A stretch of 19,212 nt of DNA from Arachidicoccus sp050436765. Its GTDB lineage: Bacteria > Bacteroidota > Bacteroidia > Chitinophagales > Chitinophagaceae. The position numbers and the translations under genes were made by a program. Positions 9,591 through 15,956 of this stretch are shown piece by piece (position 1 is the stretch's first letter; each line of letters opens with the position of its first letter). The stretch is from the NCBI RefSeq assembly GCF_050436765.1, contig NZ_JBNQGD010000329.1, forward strand, positions 1 to 19,212, read 5' to 3'. The notes under the pieces were generated by a model that had not been told where the DNA came from, ran no database searches, and worked only from the letters and a program-made list of their open reading frames with translations.

Positions 9591-12500
9591 TTAGAAACTA
9601 ACATTTATTCCAAGTAATACATTTTTCGAAGGTGGCGTAAGTGCATTATCTACCGGATAAGCGAAAGGACTATTATTTCCTATAATAGACACATCAGGAT
9701 TCTGTCCTTTATATCTTGTAAAAGTCACCAAATTCTCTACCGTTACATAAAATGCAGCATTTCTAATTTTCCATTTATCCAACAATTTCGAAGAGAATGT
9801 ATATCTAAGAGTAACTGCCTGCAACCTTACGTAAGATGCGTCTTGCACATATCTACTCGAACCGAGCCAGTTATAACCAGAGTGGTAGAGTGCTCTTGGG
9901 ACGTTGGTAATATCTCCGGGATTCCGCCATCTACCAAGTACAGCCGTACTTTGATTATTAAAACTATACATGTTAGATGTATTCATATCTGCCTGATTAA
10001 CTACATCGTAACCCAACTTGTAATCAAAGAATGTAATAAGTTTTAACCTGTTTTTGAAAGCCACATTCAGGCCAAAACCACCCGTAATTTTTGGCAACCC
10101 ATTTCCTAAATACACCACATCTTTATCATCAATCGTACCATCATGGTTTATGTCTTCATATTTGGCATCTCCCGGTTGAAATGTATAGTCGATTGCCGGA
10201 TAATCGAAACGCATATAAAGAGGTTGCCCGAATGGATCTGTAACTTTCGCACCTTGCGCATTTCTGACGATTGTAGCATCTTTATCTGTGTAAACACCTT
10301 CGTATTTATAACCGTAAAAAGAACCAAATGGATTCCCCACCTGCAAATAGGTTTTATAAATCCCATTTTTATTAAGTGAAGGTGTATTTGTTGTAGGATA
10401 GAAAGGGGAAATAGAGCGTATAATATTCGTATTGCGCGCAATATTCAAATCAAAACCTATTGTCCAATTGTTAGTCTTCAATGGAAGCGTATTCAACAAG
10501 AGCTCCCAACCCTGATTGTCCATTGTCCCCACATTGGCGGGGATAGAAGAGAAACCTGTATAAGACGGAATAGTCAAATTATCATAAAACATATCTTTAA
10601 TTCTATTTCGATAAACTTCTACATCAATCCTGATACGGTTTTTAAACATCCAAAGGTTAAAGCCTAAGTTACTTCCTACCAAAGTTTGCCATTTTAAATT
10701 GGACAATTCAACATTCGATGGATAAACACCCGATTGTCCCTGATAACTGTATGAATAAGGCTGATAAGTGTTAAAGTAGTTCCATATAGCTTTATTCGGT
10801 GGTGCCGAACCGGCCTGACCATAACTTGCCCTAAAACTTAAATCGTCAATAAATTTCTTATATTTCTGCATAAACTTTTCTCCCGACATACGCCATCTCG
10901 CGGATAGTGAAGGAAAAAGTCCATACCGATTACTGGGTCCAAACCTAGAATTACCATCAACCCTGGCACCGACATTTACAATATAACGATCTAACCAACC
11001 ATATTGTCCTTGCAATAAAGCACCGACCGTTCTAACTTCACCTTTCGTCGAGGAAAGCGCGGCGCTTGCATCGGTTGCTACCGACGGATTAAACGGATAT
11101 TGAAATTCAGATGAAGCGGTATTTGAAGTCAATACATTATAGGAGTTATATTTATTATCATCTGTCTGCAAAGATAATAATGCCTGCAATTGGTGATTTT
11201 CGTCATTGCTTTTTGGCGTATAGATAAAATTTGTTTTCGTGTAAACATCGTACACATCGCCGTCACTTGCGCCCGCACTATTTGATGATGGATCTGTTGA
11301 AGAAAGCCCGGAAACATTTTGTGGTAAAAAAGTATGGGACTTTGTATTATTGATATCAAACTGTATATCAAAAGTAGTTAACAAAACAGATGGGATAGCT
11401 TGATATTGCAATTGGAAACTTGGCGTAATTCTATCTCCAGTCTGTTCATAAATACCATTTTTTGCCAAAGCAACAGGATTATAAGTTGTAAAATACTGCC
11501 CTTGTATATTAGATGCAGGAGAGAAATAATTAGGCGATTGATTGCCATATAAGTCATATTGATATATACTCATATTCGGCATTTTATTATAGGCTACTCC
11601 CCTTACTTGATAGCTACTACTTGGTATATAATCCAATTGATTGGTCAGGTGCGCATAGGTAAAGTCAGATCTAAAATGAATTCTGCTAGAAACAGCATAA
11701 TCCAAATTTATTTTTGATGTAACTCTGTTTAAACCTGTTCCAATAGTCGTCCCTTGCTGGTTAAAATAACCTACTGAAGCATAGTATTTAGCTTTATCGC
11801 CTCCACCAGTCATCGAAATGTCGTGTTCCTGAGAATAACCTACTTGCGTGATCGCTTTGATCCAATCTGTATTTTTACTATAGTTATAATACCAATAGGG
11901 GTCAGTCGGGTCATAGGAAAATTCTTTATTAGCATTAATATCTAATGGTAGGCCACCAGTATTAGCTACTTCCTCTGGAATAAGTGTCGCATATTGATCA
12001 CCATCCAGTAATGGAATAGCCGGCGGTTGTTTTGAATAAGTCCCTTGAAAAGAATACGATATGGAAGGTTTCCCCGCATGTCCTCTTTTAGTATTGATCA
12101 CAAGTACACCATTAGCAGCTTGCGATCCCCATAACGCAGTAGCGGCGGCATCTTTAAGCACAGTAATATCCTGAATATCTGAAGGTGCCACATTTAAAAG
12201 CTGCGCATATCCTTCTACATCAGCTGTACCAAAATTAAAATCGGGCGGAATCGTAGTACTATAAGGCATCCCATCTAAAATTATTAATGGATTTGCAGAT
12301 CCATTGAGCGTAGCAGTACCACGAATTCTAATAGCTAGGCCAGCCCCTGGGTCCCCAGATGTAACGCTAATACTCACACCGGGCAACCTGCCTTCCAAAG
12401 CACTTCCAATATTGGGAGAAGATAAATTCTCCAATTCTTTTTGATTAATTGTAGCAGTTGCGAGCGTTGAGTTTCTTTCGGAAGTCTTCATACCTGTCCC

Positions 12501-12887
12501 ATTATCCATTGAATTCGTTGATTGTATAACGACATCTTCTAAGGAGCCGTTGTCTCCTTTTAAAGCAACATTTATTTCTTTTCTGCCTTTTATAAATTGC
12601 GTGGTAGCTACATAGTTGATAAATGCAACGGCTAAAGAGTTATTGTCTGGGTCATTTACCCTAAGGGCAAAATTTCCATCAATGTCGGTAAAAGTTCCAT
12701 TAATAGTTCGACCATCCTTATCTCTTTCCATGACAGACGCTCCCGCAAGCGGCAATTTGGTCGTCGAATCTGTAATCGTACCTCGTAGAATAACTCTCTT
12801 CTGAGTGTTTTGAGCTAAGAGAAAACTATTGAGTAATAGTGTAAAAACAAAAACAACGAAGCAGCGTATATAGGGCAATTTTTTCAT
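9591..12887 (-). CDS. SusC/RagA-like TonB-dependent outer-membrane transporter (SusC-1, 1098 aa)
   Basis: This is an intact SusC-type porin. A Sec signal peptide (about 1-25, ending FLLA-Q) is followed by a carboxypeptidase-regulatory-like domain (about 32-110, with PLAGASVMERDKDGRT and FTDIDGNFALRV). The TonB plug (about 128-268) contains GRLPGVSISV, IRIRGTATLNGSANPLIILDG and the hallmark DITVLKDAAATALWGSQAANG. The rest is a long beta-barrel ending LLGINVSF, with a terminal Phe. An extracellular acidic loop DINHDGTIDDKD (10119-10154) resembles a calcium-binding EF-hand loop and is common in the family. No N-terminal STN domain is visible, so direct signalling to a FecR-type anti-sigma factor is unlikely. 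It would import oligosaccharides using TonB energy, capped by SusD-1, which starts 23 bp downstream. It begins 17 bp after the four-repeat FAS1 gene. The start is preceded by an AAAAGG sequence. Confidence 0.97.
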   Translation of the reverse strand: MKKLPYIRCFVVFVFTLLLNSFLLAQNTQKRVILRGTITDSTTKLPLAGASVMERDKDGRTINGTFTDIDGNFALRVNDPDNNSLAVAFINYVATTQFIKGRKEINVALKGDNGSLEDVVIQSTNSMDNGTGMKTSERNSTLATATINQKELENLSSPNIGSALEGRLPGVSISVTSGDPGAGLAIRIRGTATLNGSANPLIILDGMPYSTTIPPDFNFGTADVEGYAQLLNVAPSDIQDITVLKDAAATALWGSQAANGVLVINTKRGHAGKPSISYSFQGTYSKQPPAIPLLDGDQYATLIPEEVANTGGLPLDINANKEFSYDPTDPYWYYNYSKNTDWIKAITQVGYSQEHDISMTGGGDKAKYYASVGYFNQQGTTIGTGLNRVTSKINLDYAVSSRIHFRSDFTYAHLTNQLDYIPSSSYQVRGVAYNKMPNMSIYQYDLYGNQSPNYFSPASNIQGQYFTTYNPVALAKNGIYEQTGDRITPSFQLQYQAIPSVLLTTFDIQFDINNTKSHTFLPQNVSGLSSTDPSSNSAGASDGDVYDVYTKTNFIYTPKSNDENHQLQALLSLQTDDNKYNSYNVLTSNTASSEFQYPFNPSVATDASAALSSTKGEVRTVGALLQGQYGWLDRYIVNVGARVDGNSRFGPSNRYGLFPSLSARWRMSGEKFMQKYKKFIDDLSFRASYGQAGSAPPNKAIWNYFNTYQPYSYSYQGQSGVYPSNVELSNLKWQTLVGSNLGFNLWMFKNRIRIDVEVYRNRIKDMFYDNLTIPSYTGFSSIPANVGTMDNQGWELLLNTLPLKTNNWTIGFDLNIARNTNIIRSISPFYPTTNTPSLNKNGIYKTYLQVGNPFGSFYGYKYEGVYTDKDATIVRNAQGAKVTDPFGQPLYMRFDYPAIDYTFQPGDAKYEDINHDGTIDDKDVVYLGNGLPKITGGFGLNVAFKNRLKLITFFDYKLGYDVVNQADMNTSNMYSFNNQSTAVLGRWRNPGDITNVPRALYHSGYNWLGSSRYVQDASYVRLQAVTLRYTFSSKLLDKWKIRNAAFYVTVENLVTFTRYKGQNPDVSIIGNNSPFAYPVDNALTPPSKNVLLGINVSF

Positions 12888-12904
12888 AAACCTTTTATTT
12901 CAAA

Positions 12905-15094
12905 TTATTGAGCGTTAAAATTTAAAACCTTGTCTATTGAGTGTATCACAGCTCTGTCACAAAGAATATTGCTTTCTGGAACATTGACATTGGCCACATT
13001 ACCATAGGCATCTTTCAATTGCATACTGTTTACGTGATTAGTCACATTTATAAAAGTTAAATCTCCATTGAGTGTTTTTAGCAGTGTTGGATAGGCTCCC
13101 GATTTCTTCCCATCCGGTACAACCGAATTTTTGTCTAAAATATGGTAGGTTATAAATTGAATTACCTCCTGTTGATCATTGGCATTGGAAGGTTTAAAAT
13201 TAGGTACACCTGTGGTCGTATTCCCCGGGAGTAAGCCATCCATGACCGCTTGAGAAATAGCAGCATTTGTAGGAACAAAAATTGTATAAAAATTTCCGGG
13301 TGTTGTTCCTAAGATAGAAAGATCACTTGCACTCCATAAAGTAGAATTGCTAAGGTAATTGTAGAAACTACTATAATAATCCGGTTGAGAGGCCGCTAGA
13401 TTCTTTAAATGCGCACCAAGCGACAATTCTGAGAAAGTCAATAAGCCATCTACGTAATACACCTTCCCATTGACTGAAGTCGAACTGCTATCAATATGAA
13501 CCACCGTTCCGTCATCCATATTCCCGCCGGCAAATAGTGTATTATTTTTATAGCGTACATATTCATTATCCCAGGTTTCTACAATTCCCTCTCCGGACAA
13601 ATCATCCAATTCATGATTTTGTGTAACAAAAACAGAAGTCTGTAAGATCCTGAAAACTCTAGATTGAGGATTGGCCCCATAAGAAACAGTACCTCCAGCC
13701 GGCAGATAAGACCAAGAATTTTGATTCGTATTAAAGTCGTAACCACCAGCATTCATCACTTTATTTGACATCATTATCATTGTAAAATGACCTTCCGGGT
13801 TAATGATAGAGAATTTTATATCTGCATTAAGCGCCCTTGTCATAAGCGAATAATTGGGATCCAAAAAAGCCTTTCCGTAAATAGTTCTAAATACATTCGC
13901 ATCCTGTACTTTATTGACACCATAGAAGAATCCGTTACTGCAAATCTTTTTGTCAACGACATTACTTAGGGAAAAGGTGGGTGCCTCCTGCTCGCTATTT
14001 ACCGTTTGGGCAAGTTTACTTGGCCAAATGCTCGTCGTCCACATAAGCGAATTAAGTAAACTTATTAGTACTTCCGGTGGCGCCGCATCAAATGTGCCGT
14101 AATGCGAAAGTATTTTTTGTTCATAAGGAATTAGCGCTTCATTTGTTGGTGCGACCAAACTCCAACCATTAGTTTGTGCATCGGTAGTCGAAAGAATAAA
14201 ATTTTCATTATTTGGCGAAAAAGCTAAACCCAATAAGCCACCAGCATCATATAATTTAATGAAAACTGAATCAGCAGATCCGGTAAGCGCTTGATTACGT
14301 AGGGTAATATCGCCATTTGACTGGTAGCTTATTACTTTAGCAAGTAATCGCCTAAATTCGCTATAATCATCGTTGCCTGCCAGATATTCCTCTAAATTTG
14401 GCAATGGGGTTATCACTCTATTTACTTCGTCAATCAAACCATTTTCTGCGGGAATATCGGCATTTACGACAGAAGCTCCGGCAACATTAAACCCCGTATA
14501 GGTAGATTGCGGATAAAAATAATTATAATCGTAGACAGACAGACCATTGAATGACAAAAACTTATCGAGAAAATAAGGAATATACTTATTGTTATTATCA
14601 CTTGGGTCAAATGAACCGTTTCTATTAGCCGCCAGAACTGTTTTGCCATTTTCGCTATATACCCAATTATAGTAAGCAGTTTTCCTTTTAAAGGCAGCAC
14701 TCGTGTCTGCCCCTCCAGAAACTTGGTAGCTACTCAAATCCGCTTTTCTATAAGCATTATACACCAACGCGTATCTCACTATTTTTTGCGCTAGAGCGGA
14801 ATCAATTCCCTCATCCCCACTAATGGCATTTTCCTTAAAAAATACGGCAAATGCACTGTCATTTGGTGCAAAAATGGTCCAATAACCACCACTACTTAAA
14901 TTGGATTTGTAACCGGATTTATCAATACATGCTAAAAAATGGGTGAAGTTGCCCCTAGCTTGTAATACCCGATAGATAGGTTGTGCTAAATCTGACGGTC
15001 TTCCATAATATTTGTCCCATTCCTTTTTTCTACAGCTCGAAAAAAGAAACAATAGCATAAAGCTCCATAATGCAATCCGAAATAATCTGTTCAT
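12905..15094 (-). CDS. Multi-FAS1 (fasciclin) lipoprotein, first gene of the transport operon (729 aa)
   Basis: The lipoprotein signal has its cysteine at residue 21 (FLFSSC-RKKEWDKYYG). The mature protein appears to be a string of about four FAS1-type units (roughly 36-229, 233-396, 400-552 and 560-726). The clearest H1-type motifs are YWTIFAPNDSAF in unit 1, WSLVAPTNEAL in unit 2 and FYTIFVPTNAAI in unit 4. The chain ends IHSIDKVLNF, the usual end of a FAS1 domain. Unlike the two FAS1 proteins further down the operon, it has no C-terminal beta-sandwich. FAS1 domains act in adhesion and binding outside the cell; a surface role in glycan capture or in assembly with SusC/SusD is inferred. It is the promoter-proximal gene, 17 bp before SusC-1, with the divergent intergenic region upstream. 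Unit 3 is diverged, so the count of four is approximate. Confidence 0.88.
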   Translation of the reverse strand: MNRLFRIALWSFMLLFLFSSCRKKEWDKYYGRPSDLAQPIYRVLQARGNFTHFLACIDKSGYKSNLSSGGYWTIFAPNDSAFAVFFKENAISGDEGIDSALAQKIVRYALVYNAYRKADLSSYQVSGGADTSAAFKRKTAYYNWVYSENGKTVLAANRNGSFDPSDNNNKYIPYFLDKFLSFNGLSVYDYNYFYPQSTYTGFNVAGASVVNADIPAENGLIDEVNRVITPLPNLEEYLAGNDDYSEFRRLLAKVISYQSNGDITLRNQALTGSADSVFIKLYDAGGLLGLAFSPNNENFILSTTDAQTNGWSLVAPTNEALIPYEQKILSHYGTFDAAPPEVLISLLNSLMWTTSIWPSKLAQTVNSEQEAPTFSLSNVVDKKICSNGFFYGVNKVQDANVFRTIYGKAFLDPNYSLMTRALNADIKFSIINPEGHFTMIMMSNKVMNAGGYDFNTNQNSWSYLPAGGTVSYGANPQSRVFRILQTSVFVTQNHELDDLSGEGIVETWDNEYVRYKNNTLFAGGNMDDGTVVHIDSSSTSVNGKVYYVDGLLTFSELSLGAHLKNLAASQPDYYSSFYNYLSNSTLWSASDLSILGTTPGNFYTIFVPTNAAISQAVMDGLLPGNTTTGVPNFKPSNANDQQEVIQFITYHILDKNSVVPDGKKSGAYPTLLKTLNGDLTFINVTNHVNSMQLKDAYGNVANVNVPESNILCDRAVIHSIDKVLNFNAQ

Positions 15095-15311
15095 TATTTA
15101 TTAAATTTTATTAAGATGTATTCCACCATGGTTTATAAGAAAGTTTTGTAATACAAAAATTGAATATTTCTCTGAAATCTGTAGAAGAAACAGCAATACA
15201 GGTATTTTAACATTTACCAATTAAGAACTATAAATTTTAGACAAATATTAATTCTTTTCAAGCAGTACCATTTTCTAGTATCTCATAAGATCACTAACGA
15301 CCAATAGTTAA

Positions 15312-15319
15312 CAAACCTA
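15312..15319 (-). promoter_or_regulatory. Candidate Bacteroidota -7 element for the minus-strand FAS1-SusC operon
   Basis: On the minus strand these bases read TAGGTTTG, a full match to the Bacteroidota TAnnTTTG consensus. Transcription starting just downstream would leave a leader of roughly 210 nt before the ATG at 15094. I see no TTTG at the expected -33 spacing (about 15339-15343 on the plus strand), so the call rests on the -7 box and position only. Confidence 0.35.
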
Positions 15320-15353
15320 AAAAACATTTTCCTTTTAACCATCCCGTACTATC

Positions 15354-15388
15354 CTGCCTCAAAAAAATCAGGCAGCTGTTTTTATTTT
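15354..15388 (+). terminator. Terminator-like hairpin with T-rich tail in the divergent region
   Basis: CTGCCT (15354-15359) and AGGCAG (15370-15375) are perfect 6-bp inverted arms around a 10-nt A-rich loop, followed on the plus strand by CTGTTTTTATTTT. This has the form of a short rho-independent terminator. No plus-strand gene is visible upstream of it. It may end a small plus-strand transcript, limit antisense reading, or be chance in AT-rich DNA. Confidence 0.3.
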
Positions 15389-15767
15389 AATGCTGAAAAA
15401 TATTTTTTGAAAATATTTTTTACATATAAATATTTATTTTAAATATAAATTAATAATCGTTCTAAATAATTTTCTATATGTCCATAAACAGGGACTTGTA
15501 GCGATTACCCAGAAACAAAATCATAAATATAATAAGGATTTTTAAAAGCCATTTTGGTAAGAATTTTCGTCGAAAAAGTAAGGAGTTTTTGACTCAAAAA
15601 AAATTGAAAATATTTTTTTTATTTTTATTTTTATTGTCCAAAAAGACGTTTAAAGTTAGAAGTTTATCAAATCGAATTGAAATGCATTTGTTAATTATTT
15701 AAACATAATTTATTCATATATGTTAAAGGAAATACGTATACAACTAACGTTTTTTCCCCCGACCTCT

Positions 15768-15775
15768 TACTTTTG
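15768..15775 (+). promoter_or_regulatory. Candidate Bacteroidota -7 element for the GH2 gene
   Basis: TACTTTTG matches the TAnnTTTG consensus. The transcript would begin at about 15780, giving a leader of about 175 nt before the ATG at 15957. No TTTG is found at the usual -33 distance, where the sequence reads near AACGTTTTTT, so the promoter may be weak or activator-dependent. The inverted repeat at 15781-15819 begins where the RNA would start, which supports the placement. Confidence 0.4.
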
Positions 15776-15780
15776 AAATA

Positions 15781-15819
15781 GACCAAACTTCCTGCATTTC
15801 ATAACAGTGCAGGATGGTC
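15781..15819 (+). promoter_or_regulatory. Imperfect inverted repeat / 5'-leader stem-loop upstream of the GH2 gene
   Basis: The inner arms TCCTGCA (15790-15796) and TGCAGGA (15808-15814) pair perfectly around an 11-nt loop. The outer arms GACC (15781-15784) and GGTC (15816-15819) add four more pairs across an asymmetric bulge. The structure starts about 5 bp after the candidate -7 element. As RNA it would cap the leader with a stem-loop and cover the AGGA at 15811-15814. As DNA it could be a dimeric regulator site. The pairing is seen directly; the function is inferred. Confidence 0.45.
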
Positions 15820-15823
15820 CGTG

Positions 15824-15895
15824 ATGGATTTAGATTTATATTTACTTTCCCTATTAAAGTCAAATTTGACGCGCTTAAAGAGTTTTATTGAATAA
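15824..15895 (+). CDS. Possible 23-codon leader ORF upstream of the GH2 gene (low confidence)
   Basis: ATG at 15824 opens a 23-codon frame, beginning MDLDLYLLSLLK and ending FIE before TAA at 15893-15895. An AGGA (15811-15814) lies 9 nt upstream, inside the 3' arm of the leader hairpin. The peptide is Leu-rich and amphipathic. A frame this short is common by chance and I recognise no family. It is listed only because its ribosome-site-like sequence would be hidden by the hairpin. Confidence 0.15.
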   Translation: MDLDLYLLSLLKSNLTRLKSFIE

Positions 15896-15907
15896 CAAAC
15901 ATTTGTT
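15894..15907. repeat. 14-bp palindrome AACAAACATTTGTT in the GH2 leader
   Basis: AACAAA and TTTGTT are perfect 6-bp arms around CA. AACAAACAT recurs at 15942-15950, just before the GH2 start codon. It could be an operator or a weak RNA hairpin, but chance is plausible in DNA this rich in A and T. Confidence 0.25.
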
Positions 15908-15956
15908 TTTATAGTGTTAGGGCGTCATTTTAATTCAATTCAACAAACATAAAAAG

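Larger units (their letters stand above)
1..15094 (-). other. Putative seven-gene operon FAS1-SusC-SusD-FAS1-FAS1-SusC-SusD
   Basis: All seven genes lie on the minus strand with gaps of 17, 23, 42, 55, 4 and 44 bp in transcription order. I see no terminator-like hairpin in any gap and no gene on the other strand between them. This supports a single transcript that starts in the 15095-15956 region and continues past the left edge. The order puts one FAS1 protein before the first SusC/SusD pair and two FAS1 proteins between the pairs, so every SusC gene directly follows a FAS1 gene. Internal promoters cannot be excluded. Confidence 0.75.
15095..15956. other. AT-rich divergent intergenic region between the transport operon and the glycosidase genes
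   Basis: About 860 bp without a convincing protein gene. It contains long A/T tracts, including repeated GAAAATATTTTTT units near 15396, 15409 and 15606 and an ATTTTT-rich stretch near 15611-15636. It also holds candidate -7 promoter elements on both strands, an inverted repeat at 15781-15819, a terminator-like hairpin at 15354-15388 and a 14-bp palindrome at 15894-15907. Both arms of the PUL probably take their promoters from here. The length leaves room for regulator binding sites and long 5' leaders. Confidence 0.8.

Noticed and set aside
15133..15213. 26-codon minus-strand frame in the leader of the FAS1-SusC operon
   Set aside because: Short, no purine-rich ribosome site noticed, Cys/Phe/Tyr-rich composition as expected from AT-rich DNA; likely chance.
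15396..15626. Repeated GAAAATATTTTTT tracts considered as a repeat array or CRISPR-like element
   Set aside because: Only three irregularly spaced copies made of A/T runs; no regular spacers, consistent with low-complexity intergenic DNA.
15944..15951. Second minus-strand TAnnTTTG match (TATGTTTG) near the GH2 start
   Set aside because: It would give a leader of about 850 nt crossing the whole intergenic region, with no -33 match; the element at 15312-15319 is better placed.
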